DNA of 64,000 nt from Ignavibacteria bacterium (GCA_016719565.1 JADJYU010000010.1:62001-126000), one strand, 5' to 3'; shown: positions 10,391 to 19,107, counted from the stretch's first letter. The notes: a model not told the origin generated them from the letters alone. Made by a program: numbers and translations.

Positions 10391-10897
10391 TTAATTTGAA
10401 TCTGCTTTTTTTGCAATTATGATCGATCCGATAATTGCCGCGAGAAGCAGAATACTAATAATTTCAAAAGGTAATACAAATCCGCCTTCGTTATAACTTA
10501 ACAGTCTTAATCCGATCGTCCTCATACTGCTGTCTAAAACTTTATCCGTAATCTGCGGAAAACTGTGATTTAAAATTGTTGTAATACACACTGCAGCTCC
10601 GATTAAAACTGCCAGAAGAGAGAAGAAAATTTTCCTGAACTGAACAGCTTCCAGCTTATCCTGCAGATCACTTGTTAACATAATTGAAAAAATAATTATA
10701 ACAACAATTCCTCCGGCATATACAGTCAGCTGCACGGCAGCCAGAAAGTTGAAGTCCATTGCAAAATATATTCCGCAGGTTCCGAGCAATACAAAGAGAA
10801 GATAAACTGCAGTCCTGAGAATTTTTCTGCTGGTAACAGTCAGTATGGAAAAGACAAGTATGAATCCTGACAATATGTAAAAAACAGTTTCGCTCAC
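10391..10897 (-). CDS. nuoJ: NADH-quinone oxidoreductase subunit J
   Basis: This 168-residue protein has five hydrophobic helices and belongs to the NuoJ family of the complex I membrane arm. The segment VQLTVYAGGIVVIIIFSIML is the conserved third helix, whose bend is linked to coupling. The start is GTG at 10897 (GTG AGC GAA). The stop lies 20 bases before nuoK. Length is typical and there is no sign of damage. Confidence 0.9.
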   Translation of the reverse strand: MSETVFYILSGFILVFSILTVTSRKILRTAVYLLFVLLGTCGIYFAMDFNFLAAVQLTVYAGGIVVIIIFSIMLTSDLQDKLEAVQFRKIFFSLLAVLIGAAVCITTILNHSFPQITDKVLDSSMRTIGLRLLSYNEGGFVLPFEIISILLLAAIIGSIIIAKKADSN

Positions 10898-10919
10898 TTA
10901 TATTAATATAAAAATATTT

Positions 10920-11399
10920 TTATTTAATACCCGGCATTATCTTTGATCCGGGTTTATTTAAAACTTTCGTTAATTTTGATCTGTCAAAGACTGAGTGTTC
11001 AAAGCCCTGCGCCATCTTTATCGCGTCAGTAGGGCAGGACAGAATGCATAAATTACAAAAAGTGCACATTGAAAGATGATAAACAAACGTATCAATTATT
11101 TTTGTAGATTTTCCGGTTTCCGGATCGATTTCCTTTCCGCTGATAATTTCAATGGAACCGTTCGGACATGCGAGTTCGCACGCTGAGCAGCCCGTGCATT
11201 TATGCATATTATTTTCATCATGGATCAGAACCACTTCACCTCTGAATCTTTCAAACATTTTCAGAGTGTCCCGGTTTTCAGGATACTGTTGGGTAACAAT
11301 TTCGCCGGGATGTGTAAAATAATGACCTGTCACTTTCATACCGGTGATCAGTGATTTTACTCCGTTATAAATATCAGATATGTAGTTTTTTAATCCCAT
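10920..11399 (-). CDS. nuoI: NADH-quinone oxidoreductase subunit I, two 4Fe-4S clusters
   Basis: NuoI carries clusters N6a and N6b on the peripheral arm. Both ferredoxin-type motifs are present, CTGCSACELACP and CTFCNLCILSCP. I place the start at the ATG at 11397-11399 (MGLKNYISD), five bases after the nuoH stop, giving 159 residues. An upstream start at 11432 would overlap nuoH by 29 bases and add 11 residues. In 11-subunit complexes lacking NuoEFG, the NuoI/NuoB side faces whatever donor replaces the NADH module, so this subunit is a candidate docking point for ferredoxin. Confidence 0.9.
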   Translation of the reverse strand: MGLKNYISDIYNGVKSLITGMKVTGHYFTHPGEIVTQQYPENRDTLKMFERFRGEVVLIHDENNMHKCTGCSACELACPNGSIEIISGKEIDPETGKSTKIIDTFVYHLSMCTFCNLCILSCPTDAIKMAQGFEHSVFDRSKLTKVLNKPGSKIMPGIK

Positions 11400-11403
11400 A
11401 AAA

Positions 11404-12492
11404 TTATAAATGCCATCCGCTGAGAGCGACAAGAGCCATCAGAAGAAGATTGATTAAATTGATCGGCAGTAAATATTTCCACTCCAGTGTAAGAAGCTGA
11501 TCTATTCTTAATCTCGGGAAAGTCCACTTGAACCACATTATTAAAAAAATTATTGCGGCAATTTTTCCGAAGAACCATATTATCGGAGGAATGAAGTCCA
11601 TTATATTATTGAAGAATTCAAAATTACCGATATGAAGCGGCATCCAGCCGCCGAAGAAAACCGTTGCTCCGACTGCAGCTATTATAAAAAGATTTATATA
11701 CTCTGCCAGAAAGAAAAATGCAAACTTTATTCCCGAGTATTCCGTGTGAAATCCAGCAGTGAGTTCCGACTCTGCTTCCGCCATATCAAAAGGTCCGCGG
11801 TTTGATTCAGCGGTACTTGCAATGATGAAAATAAAAAATGCTATGATGGCTGGTATATTACCTTTGAATATCCACCAGCCGTCGCGCTGACTTTCTACAA
11901 TAACGGAAAGCTGAAGACTTCCGGTTAATACGATAATTGTTAATAAGGAAAGGATAACGGATAATTCATAACTCACGATCTGCGCTCCGCTTCTCATTGC
12001 GCCGATTAGCGAATACTTATTATTACTTGACCAGCCGGCAAGCAGAATTCCGGTGACTCCGATAGATGAAATTGCCGTTATAAAAAACAATCCGATATCG
12101 AAGTCAAGTACATGTAGTCCCTTTGCAAAAGGAACGGCTGCTATTGCCATAAAAGGAGCTATGATCACAATAAACGCTGCAAGGTTGAAAAGGAATTTAT
12201 CAGAACCTTTAGAGATAAGTGGTTCTTTAAAAACTAATTTGATAATATCAGCAATTGTCTGAGCTGTTCCCCAGAAACCGACTCTCATTGGACCCAGTCT
12301 CTGCTGAAAAAATGCGCAGACTTTTCTTTCTATATAAACGAGAGATAAACCGAGAATTACAATGAAGGTAAGAAAGCAAATTCCGATAATTACAAAACCG
12401 GCAATATCAGCAGCAGCAGGCGGAAGGACTGAGTTCAGCCACAGTTTGATCGAATTAACAAATTCAGTAAAGTCGTATATATTGAAATTCAT
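11404..12492 (-). CDS. nuoH: NADH-quinone oxidoreductase subunit H
   Basis: This 362-residue, multi-helix membrane protein is the NuoH subunit that forms the quinone channel at the junction of the two arms. Recognisable family segments are ERKVCAFFQQRLGPMRVG near residues 55-72, ADIIKLVFKEPL and TAESNRGPFDMAEAESELTAG. The last is the conserved acidic loop lining the quinone site. It starts at the ATG at 12492, ten bases after nuoD. It appears intact. Confidence 0.93.
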   Translation of the reverse strand: MNFNIYDFTEFVNSIKLWLNSVLPPAAADIAGFVIIGICFLTFIVILGLSLVYIERKVCAFFQQRLGPMRVGFWGTAQTIADIIKLVFKEPLISKGSDKFLFNLAAFIVIIAPFMAIAAVPFAKGLHVLDFDIGLFFITAISSIGVTGILLAGWSSNNKYSLIGAMRSGAQIVSYELSVILSLLTIIVLTGSLQLSVIVESQRDGWWIFKGNIPAIIAFFIFIIASTAESNRGPFDMAEAESELTAGFHTEYSGIKFAFFFLAEYINLFIIAAVGATVFFGGWMPLHIGNFEFFNNIMDFIPPIIWFFGKIAAIIFLIMWFKWTFPRLRIDQLLTLEWKYLLPINLINLLLMALVALSGWHL

Positions 12493-12502
12493 TTAAGTAA
12501 AT

Positions 12503-13636
12503 TTATCTGTCTATGTCCGGAATTACCAAATCAAGAGTTGACATAGTCGCAACGAGATCTGCAATTTTATTTCCTCTTGCCATTGTATCAAGAGCTGAGA
12601 GATTTGAAAAACCGGGCGAACGGAATTTCACTCTGTAAGGACTTTTTTTATTGTCGCTTACAATATAAACTCCGAGCTCTCCGCGCGCCGTTTCTACTCT
12701 CTGATAATATTCTCCTTCAGGAAGTTTTATAACAGCTTTTGTTTTTGCTTTATGTTCACCTTCCGGAATGTTGTCAATAAGCTGTTCTATTATTTTCATT
12801 GATTCCCACATTTCATCAATTCTTGCTTTGTATCTTGCAAAGCAGTCACCTTCTGTATAAATGATTTCTTTAAACTCAACCCTGTCATATGCTGAATAAG
12901 GAAAACGTTTTCTGACATCACAGGCAAATCCTGAAGCTCTTCCTGACGGACCTGTTACTCCGTAAGAAATTGCATCTTCTTTGGAGAGATAACCTATGTC
13001 TTTAGTTCGTTCTGTAAAAATTACATTGCCTGTGAGAAGTTCATCATACTCAGGCAATTTCTTTCTGAAGTAAGTAATAAAATCTTTTGTTCTCTTTTGA
13101 AAATTAGGATGAATATCAAACATCACTCCTCCGGGCACATTATAATTCATAGTAAGTCTTGCGCCGCATGTTTCTTCAAAAATATCAGTAATAAGTTCTC
13201 TGTCCCTGAAGCCGTATAGGAAAGTAGTAATAGCGCCAAGATCCATTCCCATTACTCCCCACCATAACTGGTGAGATGAAAGCCGCGTCAGCTCTGAAAT
13301 AATAGTTCTGATCACTTTTACTCTTTCCGGTATTTCAAGCTGAAGACCATTTTCCACACAAAGACAAACAGCTTCATTATTCATATGACATGAAAGATAA
13401 TCCATTCTGTCAGTGAGATGAACGATCTGCTGATAGGAATCCTTCTCACACATTTTCTCGATAGACCTGTGAATATAACCGAGATGCGGTTCGACTTTTT
13501 TTATAATTTCACCGTCGAGTGTAAGCAGTAATCTGAGAACTCCGTGAGTGGAAGGATGCTGCGGACCCATATTGATAAAATATTCCTGAGTCTCGGGCGC
13601 GGTTTCAATATTTGTAATTAATTCCTGTTCTGTCAT
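12503..13636 (-). CDS. nuoD: NADH-quinone oxidoreductase subunit D
   Basis: NuoD, related to the large subunit of NiFe hydrogenases, forms the quinone headgroup site with NuoB. The 377-residue product shows INMGPQHPSTHGVLRLLLTL near its N-terminus (the conserved loop with the quinone-site His), HLGYIHRSIEKM, and the C-terminal VIPDIDR. The ATG at 13636 overlaps the nuoC stop by 4 bases, implying translational coupling. NuoC and NuoD are separate genes here, not the fused form found in enterobacteria. Confidence 0.94.
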   Translation of the reverse strand: MTEQELITNIETAPETQEYFINMGPQHPSTHGVLRLLLTLDGEIIKKVEPHLGYIHRSIEKMCEKDSYQQIVHLTDRMDYLSCHMNNEAVCLCVENGLQLEIPERVKVIRTIISELTRLSSHQLWWGVMGMDLGAITTFLYGFRDRELITDIFEETCGARLTMNYNVPGGVMFDIHPNFQKRTKDFITYFRKKLPEYDELLTGNVIFTERTKDIGYLSKEDAISYGVTGPSGRASGFACDVRKRFPYSAYDRVEFKEIIYTEGDCFARYKARIDEMWESMKIIEQLIDNIPEGEHKAKTKAVIKLPEGEYYQRVETARGELGVYIVSDNKKSPYRVKFRSPGFSNLSALDTMARGNKIADLVATMSTLDLVIPDIDR

Positions 13637-14094
13637 AACTCAACAATATTTATTTCGTCTTTGTAATCTTTTCTTAAAGGATAACCCACCCAGTCATCTT
13701 CAAGAAGAATTCTGCGGAGATCAGGATGGTTATTAAATTTTATTCCAAAGAGATCATATACTTCTCTTTCATGAAATTCCGCCGTCTTCCATATATCACA
13801 AACAGTATCTATATTAGGATTCTCTCTGTCAGTGATCTTAACTTTAATAACCACTGTAAAATTTTTTAAAGAAGACGTAAGGTGATATATGGTAAAGAAA
13901 TGTGTGGTCCAGTCAATTGCAGTCATACAGAATAAATAATCCATTTGTGTTTCCGGGTCATATCTTAAAAATTCTGCAAGCTTCCGGAATTCTTCCGGTT
14001 TTACAATGACATTTAAAAACTGAGATTCATCTGCTGAAAATTCGCATTCAGGTATTACTGATGTAATAATATTTTTAAGATTCTCATTATCCAA
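13633..14094 (-). CDS. nuoC: NADH-quinone oxidoreductase subunit C
   Basis: This 153-residue peripheral-arm subunit is identified by the signature EREVYDLFGIKFNNHPDLRR followed by LEDDWVGYPLRKDY near the C-terminus. The start is TTG at 14094 (TTG GAT AAT GAG), since no in-frame ATG precedes the conserved core. It lies 20 bases after nuoB and overlaps nuoD by 4 bases. Confidence 0.92.
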   Translation of the reverse strand: MDNENLKNIITSVIPECEFSADESQFLNVIVKPEEFRKLAEFLRYDPETQMDYLFCMTAIDWTTHFFTIYHLTSSLKNFTVVIKVKITDRENPNIDTVCDIWKTAEFHEREVYDLFGIKFNNHPDLRRILLEDDWVGYPLRKDYKDEINIVEL

Positions 14095-14114
14095 AATAAA
14101 TCATATAAGTAAAA

Positions 14115-14669
14115 TTAATTATCATAATCTTTAGCCGGTTCACTCTTAATAAGAATTGATTCTTTTTTAATTTTTTCCTGTAACTGCATAATGCCGTACA
14201 GCAAAGCTTCCGGTCTCGGCGGACAGCCGGGCACATAAACATCAACAGGGATGACATGGTCCGCGCCTTTTACAACTGAATATGAATTGTAATAAAACGG
14301 TCCGCCGGATATAGCGCATGCGCCCATTGCAATAACATATTTCGGATCAGCCATCTGATCATAAAGTCTTTTAAGAACCGGAGCCATTTTATTTACTATA
14401 GTACCGGCTATTACAATTAAGTCTGCCTGCCGGGGAGTTGCTCTCGCAACTTCAGTTCCGAATCTTGACCAGTCATGTCTCGAAGCGCCGGTCGCCATCA
14501 TTTCTATGGCGCAGCAGCTGGTGCCGAATACCAAAGGCCATAATGAATTTGCGCGTGACCAGTTTATAATTCCGTCAATGGTAGTAACTACTATGTTACC
14601 GCCCGGCGTAGGAGTTACTGTTCCCGGGAAATCCTTCATGTCAGTTACTGATTTATCTTCTATTCCCAT
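14115..14669 (-). CDS. nuoB: NADH-quinone oxidoreductase subunit B
   Basis: NuoB holds cluster N2, the last electron carrier before quinone. The four ligands are visible: the tandem pair in GTSCCAIEMM (Cys52, Cys53), one in MGACAISGGPF and one in VPGCPPRPEALLYG. The 184-residue length is normal. The start at 14669 overlaps the end of nuoA by 10 bases. Confidence 0.94.
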   Translation of the reverse strand: MGIEDKSVTDMKDFPGTVTPTPGGNIVVTTIDGIINWSRANSLWPLVFGTSCCAIEMMATGASRHDWSRFGTEVARATPRQADLIVIAGTIVNKMAPVLKRLYDQMADPKYVIAMGACAISGGPFYYNSYSVVKGADHVIPVDVYVPGCPPRPEALLYGIMQLQEKIKKESILIKSEPAKDYDN

Positions 14670-15010
14670 ACCAATGCCTTTTTCTTATATGCGTATAATA
14701 ACCCAAGAATTACTATAAATAAAAAAATTAAAATCTCAATGAATGCGATCAAACCAAGCTCCTTCATTACAACAGCCCAGGGAACCATGAAAATTGTTTC
14801 AACGTCAAAAATTAAAAAAAGAATTGCGAAGAGATAATAGCCGACTTTAAACTGAATTTTAGAAGTACCTTTGGTTGGAATTCCGCATTCATAAGTTTCT
14901 TCCTTTACTGCATTCACTGAAGTGGGAGCAATGATGTGTGATACTATCATACCGCCCGCTACCATAACAATTCCAACTATAAAAAATAAGATCAGTAATT
15001 CATTAGTCAT
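14660..15010 (-). CDS. nuoA: NADH-quinone oxidoreductase subunit A
   Basis: This 116-residue, three-helix protein is the first gene of the operon. The loop between helices 1 and 2 carries the family signature YECGIPTKGTSKIQFKVGYY, whose Cys sits near the quinone cavity. The DVETIFMVPWAVV segment in helix 2 is also typical. The start is the ATG at 15010. A TATTTTTG box reading toward nuoA lies at 15064-15071 on the minus strand, but its -33 partner is poor. Confidence 0.92.
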   Translation of the reverse strand: MTNELLILFFIVGIVMVAGGMIVSHIIAPTSVNAVKEETYECGIPTKGTSKIQFKVGYYLFAILFLIFDVETIFMVPWAVVMKELGLIAFIEILIFLFIVILGLLYAYKKKALVWE

Positions 15011-15472
15011 TTATCAGTGGTTAGAGTTTGAATAAATAAAATACAGGAACTGTTGATTTAATACAAAAATATATAAAGGGTGCATTATATAAAAGTTAAA
15101 ATTTTTTAATCTTAATTAATTTTTTTTACAATTATAATAAATCCTAAACTTGAAGCAATTATTTCTCCCAATATTATTTTTTTATGAAAACCGTTTTTAA
15201 TCTTGCAAAAAAATTTATAAATATTTAAGTTGCACTAAAGAAACAATAAAATTTAAACTCCGTCATATTTAGTTTAAAATTAATTAGACAAACTTTCTGA
15301 ATAAATTTTACATTGTTATGAGTTCTATCCTGAAATCTTACTTTCTTCACACTTCGGCTTTATATCCTTATTATATTATATATAAAATAATTTTATATCC
15401 AAAGATATAATTAACAATGCACTATTTTTAAAAAAATATTTTAAAAAAACTAACTATTTGAAAGGAATTAAA
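15011..15472. other. Divergent intergenic region, 462 bases, AT-rich
   Basis: This gap separates nuoA (minus) from a secreted T9SS client (plus) and must hold promoters for both. It is very AT-rich with long A and T runs. I see no RNA gene or credible ORF. A weak -7 box for nuoA is at 15064-15071 (minus). For the plus-strand gene only an AAAGGA-like ribosome site at 15461-15466, just before the ATG at 15473, is convincing. Confidence 0.5.
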
Positions 15473-17164
15473 ATGGGTAAGTTTACAAAAGTAATATTTG
15501 CTTTAGTGTTTGCCGTAATGCTTTTTCCGGTTGAACAAATTAAAGCTCAGTTTCAGACAGGTGACGTTTTTGTCGCTGTTGCTAACGGTCAGGTGCAGTG
15601 GAGGAGACCAAACGGAACATTGGTTCAGACACTGAACACAACTGTCGGCGGTTTTACTACAGGTATGGCGCTTGATTCAGCCAATAAACTTTATGTTACA
15701 AATTTTTCAAACAATTCAGTTTCAGTCTTTGACAAGTTCGGTGTGCTCCAGGGAACTTTCGGTTCAGGCAATACAACTCCTGAATCAATTGTATTTGATA
15801 ATCAATGGAATGCTTACGTTGGTAATTTAGGCAACGGAATCAGAAAATTTGATTACAACGGAAATTTTATTGAGACATCATACAACGGAAGAGTTGACTT
15901 TATGGATCTGCAGTCTGATCAGTGCACAATGCTCAGAACAACTGAAGGAACTTTTGTCGGAACTCACAATGTCTGTACGAATGTCGCCGGAGCAAATTTT
16001 GCAGCCGGACTTTCAGGAAACGCTTATGCATTAAGAATCAGATTAAACGGAGAAGTACTCGTTGCAATGGGAACAAATGTACTTAGACTCAATGCAGCCG
16101 GAGCAGTTATTCAGACTTATGACGTAGCCGGCGAGAACAGCTGGTTTGGTCTGAATCTCGATCCTGACGGCACATCATTCTGGAGTGCGGATTTTAGTTC
16201 ATCAAATGTTTACAGAATTGATATAGCAACAGGTAATGTAATTACCACTTATAATACAGGTACAGCAAACGGTACAGTATTCGGAATTGCAGTTGCAGGC
16301 GAGATCACTGCAGCTACAGTACTTAATATTACAGTTGCTCCGAAAAATTCTATTAATCCGATCAATACACAGCATTGCGTAACTGCTACAGTTACAGATC
16401 AGTTTGCAGTTCCTCAGGATAATGTAAACGTAATTTTTGTAGTAAGAGGCGTTAACGCTCCACAGAATTTTGCAGGAAACACAGATCAAAACGGACAGAT
16501 CCAGTTTTGTTATGTCGGTACAAATCCGGGAAGAGATACTATCTTCGCAACAATCGGAACAACAGGCAGATCTGATACCGCTTATAAACTGTGGGAAGAT
16601 CCGCTTCCTGTCGAACTTGCTTCATTTACTTCCACAGTCTCCGGTAACAGCGTCAGTCTGAAATGGTCAACAACCGAAGAGATCAACAATTCCGGTTTTG
16701 ATATTGAAAGATCAGTAAACGGCGCATGGACAAAGGTTGGTAATGTGAACGGAAACGGTACGACAAATGAAATGAAGAATTATGAATTCACTGACAGAGG
16801 CGTAGCGTCAGGAACTTATAATTACAGACTGAAACAGATAGATTTTAACGGATCATTCGAGTATTACAATCTAAGCAGTGAAGTAATAGTCGGAGTACCG
16901 GATAAATTCTCTATCGCTCAGAATTATCCGAATCCATTCAATCCATCTACAAAGATCGACTTCCAGATCCCTGCTGACGGCAAAGTAAAACTTGCAATCT
17001 ATGACAACAGCGGAAAGGAAATAGCAGTGCTTACAGATGAAGTGAAAACAGCCGGATACTATTCGGTGAATTTCAATGCAACAGATCTGTCAAGCGGAAT
17101 TTACTTCTATAAAATCGAATATAACGGATTAAATAAAGTAATGAAAATGACATTGCTGAAGTAA
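15473..17164 (+). CDS. Secreted beta-propeller protein with a T9SS type A sorting domain
   Basis: I start at the ATG at 15473, preceded by AAAGGA; a TTG 15 bases upstream is possible but gives a worse signal peptide. The 563-residue product begins with a signal peptide (MGKFTKVIFALVFAVMLF, cut near IKA-Q). Residues about 30-270 contain NHL-like propeller strands (MALDSANKLYVTNF, SIVFDNQWNAYVGN). An Ig/invasin-like domain covers about 280-375 (HCVTATVTDQF). A beta-sandwich from LPVELASFTSTVSGN to about 475 precedes the T9SS sorting domain (QNYPNPFNPSTKIDF, ending KMTLLK). The protein is expected to cross the outer membrane through T9SS and be anchored to or released at the surface. The ligand is unknown. 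A strong terminator follows. Confidence 0.85.
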   Translation: MGKFTKVIFALVFAVMLFPVEQIKAQFQTGDVFVAVANGQVQWRRPNGTLVQTLNTTVGGFTTGMALDSANKLYVTNFSNNSVSVFDKFGVLQGTFGSGNTTPESIVFDNQWNAYVGNLGNGIRKFDYNGNFIETSYNGRVDFMDLQSDQCTMLRTTEGTFVGTHNVCTNVAGANFAAGLSGNAYALRIRLNGEVLVAMGTNVLRLNAAGAVIQTYDVAGENSWFGLNLDPDGTSFWSADFSSSNVYRIDIATGNVITTYNTGTANGTVFGIAVAGEITAATVLNITVAPKNSINPINTQHCVTATVTDQFAVPQDNVNVIFVVRGVNAPQNFAGNTDQNGQIQFCYVGTNPGRDTIFATIGTTGRSDTAYKLWEDPLPVELASFTSTVSGNSVSLKWSTTEEINNSGFDIERSVNGAWTKVGNVNGNGTTNEMKNYEFTDRGVASGTYNYRLKQIDFNGSFEYYNLSSEVIVGVPDKFSIAQNYPNPFNPSTKIDFQIPADGKVKLAIYDNSGKEIAVLTDEVKTAGYYSVNFNATDLSSGIYFYKIEYNGLNKVMKMTLLK

Positions 17165-17188
17165 TAAATAAATTGTTATTGCAATTCT

Positions 17189-17219
17189 AAAGCCGGGCTG
17201 CAAAGTCCGGCTTTTTTTA
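17189..17219 (+). terminator. Rho-independent terminator after the T9SS client
   Basis: AAAGCCGGGC at 17189-17198 pairs with GTCCGGCTTT at 17205-17214 (10 bp, one G-U) around a TGCAAA loop, and the 3' arm runs into a T-tract. It lies 24 bases after the stop codon. Confidence 0.85.
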
Positions 17220-17232
17220 TTTTTGAAATTAG

Positions 17233-18051
17233 ATCATTCAGTTTACCGCAAAGAAAATTTACTTTCCTGAAAAGACTATTAATTTTATTTATTAAACATC
17301 AGGCTTTCGAAAGAAGATATTTAACTCCCGGGAAAAGAAATTAAACTTTAAAGTGAAGACACAAAACATCCGGGAAAAGACATTTGGCTTTAAATCAGAG
17401 ACATTCGGCTTTCAAAAATAGACATTCAGCTTTGAAAAAAAGACATGCGGCTTTCAAAAAGAGACTTTCAGCTTTTAATCGGAGACTTTTGGATTTCAAT
17501 AAGAGTCACGCTGCTTTCAACAAGAGACATGCGGCTTTCAATCAGAGACTTTTGGTTTTCGTCAGGAGACTTTTGGCTTTCGGTAAGAGATTTTTGGTTT
17601 TCGTCAGGAGACTTTTGGCTTTCAAAAAGAGACTTTTGGCTGTCAAAAATAGACATGCGGCATTCAAAAATAGACATTCGGCAGTCGTCAGAAGACACGA
17701 AGCAGCCGGAAAATGAGTTTCGGAAGTGACGAAACAAATAAATTCAATTGAGAAATCGTTATTGTAAGTGAAGAAAACATTGTCTTAAGTTGAGAAATCG
17801 TTGCGTTAGTGGAGAATGAGTCTACAAACAGTTCATAAAAAGTGTACAGCAGTTCAGATAAAGGCTGCAGTGGTTCCGAAACAGGCTGCGGTGGTTGAGA
17901 AGAAGTTCGCACAGTTCCGAAACAGGTTGCGGTGATTGAGAACGATACCGCTACAGTACCTAAACACAGTGCTGCGGTCGATAAACAGGTCGCTGCGGTC
18001 GATAAACAGGTCGTTGCGGTCAATAAACAGGACACTGCGGTCGATAAATGC
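17233..18051. repeat. Degenerate tandem array of 39 units of 21 bases, non-coding
   Basis: Laid out in rows of 21, these 819 bases tile as 39 units with no inserted or deleted base. Three sectors can be seen. The first (17233-17379) is weak. The second (17380-17694) has a strong core of GGCTTTC plus an A-rich CAAAAAGAG-like end. After a drifted stretch (17695-17862), the last (17863-18051) has a GCGGTCGATAAACAG core. Units near 17968-18030 are almost identical; elsewhere identity is low but phase is kept. Because 21 is a multiple of 3, several frames show heptad-repeat ORFs of about 90-150 codons on both strands. None spans the array, and stops occur in every frame. It lies between a terminator and the REP/RAYT patch. 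Function is unknown; 21 bp equals two turns of B-DNA. Confidence 0.85.
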
Positions 18052-18202
18052 GGTGAAAATTTTTACTTTAAAACTTAAAACTGCAAATATGGGTTGTTTT
18101 TCGATATTTCGGAAAAATAATTCCGCAGACGGTGAAGTCAATTATCAATTATTAATGATCAATGATCAATATAATTTAAAAAGTTTGGACTTTACAGTAA
18201 AT

Positions 18203-18346
18203 TCACTTCACCAGCGACAACTTCTTTGTCTGATTAAAGTTATCCGCCGAGAGCTTGTAGAAATATATACCGCTTGCAAGTCCGCTGCCGTCAAATACTG
18301 CTTTATAATATCCAGCTTCCCTGTATTCATTTACAAGCGTCTTGAT
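18203..18346 (-). pseudogene. Orphan fragment: last 47 codons of a T9SS sorting domain
   Basis: Read on the minus strand to the TGA at 18203-18205, the frame gives a classical sorting-domain end: IKTLVNEYREAGYYKAVFDG, then SGLASGIYFYKLSADNFNQ and KKLSLVK. The upstream side stops being coding about 6 bases before the REP palindrome at 18353, so the rest of the gene is missing. This is a remnant of a secreted-protein gene, possibly truncated when the REP/RAYT element arrived. Confidence 0.8.
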
Positions 18347-18352
18347 TTACCC

Positions 18353-18390
18353 CCGTCAGAGTCTCCGGTGCTCTACCGGGACTCTGACGG
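18353..18390 (+). repeat. REP palindrome, copy 1 (forward orientation)
   Basis: CCGTCAGAGTCTCCGG (18353-18368) pairs with CCGGGACTCTGACGG (18376-18390), giving a 15-bp stem with one bulged T and a 7-base loop. It is preceded by a C-run (18349-18352). It has the size and form of a repetitive extragenic palindrome and sits 5' of the RAYT gene. Confidence 0.8.
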
Positions 18391-18414
18391 ATAGCTTAGC
18401 CAGTTGAAATTACA

Positions 18415-18564
18415 GATCGTAAATATTAATTTCCTCTGACGATTTAAGAGGAGGATTTTATGGCTACAAGAATTAGAGATTTAGTTCTGAGTCGGTGTTG
18501 CGGGCGGATCGTAAATACCGGCGAATTAAGAGGAGGATTTTATGGCTACAAGAGTTAGAGATTT
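18415..18564 (+). repeat. Duplicated leader and start region of the transposase
   Basis: The 39-base stretch at 18444-18482, with an AAGAGGAGG ribosome site and an ATG at 18460, recurs almost exactly at 18526-18564 (ATG at 18542). An 11-base GATCGTAAATA occurs upstream of each (18415 and 18507). The first ATG leads into a short frame that stops; only the second leads into the transposase. It looks like an abortive or recombined copy of the 5' end. Confidence 0.75.
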
Positions 18565-19089
18565 TATTCCTGAAAGAATTTATTTTATCACATATACCAT
18601 ATACAAATGGAAAAGTGTTTTTACAGAGGAAAAATATTTTAATCTGATTTACAAATGGTTCGACTATATGAAAAAATCATTATAGTAACAAAATCCATGG
18701 ATATGTTATCATGCCCAATCATCTTCATTTATTGTTGTACATTTCACACTATTCGCCTGATGTATCCAAATTAATACAAAATGCCAAAAGATTTCAGGCT
18801 TATGAAATAGTTGATTTTCTTGAAGAAGATAATAGAAAAGATTTGCTAAAAATATTTTCAGAAGCTGCAGAGATTCAAAAAGGAGCAAAGCATAAAGTTT
18901 TTAAAGACAGGTTTGATTCAAAAGAAATGGTGAATTCAGATCTATACAGGGAAAAATTAAATTACATTCATAATAATCCATGCACGCGGGAAGTGGAGAC
19001 TTGCAGAAAAGCCGGAGGACTATAAACATTCAAGCGCTTCAAATTATATAATTGGAAATGGAGTATATGATGTCGAGTTAGTTTATTAG
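18542..19089 (+). pseudogene. REP-associated tyrosine transposase (RAYT, Y1 family), frameshifted
   Basis: RAYT proteins are domesticated relatives of IS200/IS605 TnpA that act on REP hairpins. The N-terminus from the ATG at 18542 reads MATRVRDFIPERIYFITYTI and runs to a stop just after KKSL. About one base near 18680 must be removed to continue into NKIHGYVIMPNHLHLLL, which holds the HxH metal motif. The rest, including KLNYIHNNP, is present; a second shift near 18985 destroys the tail in this copy, although the intact tail (PRWRLAEKPEDYKHSSASNY) occurs in the next duplicate at 19155-19291. Corrected length is about 180 residues, normal for RAYT. The HxH motif and flanking REPs make the family call secure. 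Activity is doubtful. Confidence 0.82.
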
Positions 19090-19107
19090 TTGAAAGTTCG
19101 GAGCTTA

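Noticed and set aside
17233..18051. The 21-base array as a CRISPR array
   Set aside because: Units are contiguous with no spacers, are too short and diverge gradually; no cas gene is near.
17936..18394. ORF of 152 codons running from the array into REP 1
   Set aside because: It crosses the repeat, a T9SS fragment on the opposite strand and a REP hairpin; composition follows the repeat, and there is no domain or ribosome site.
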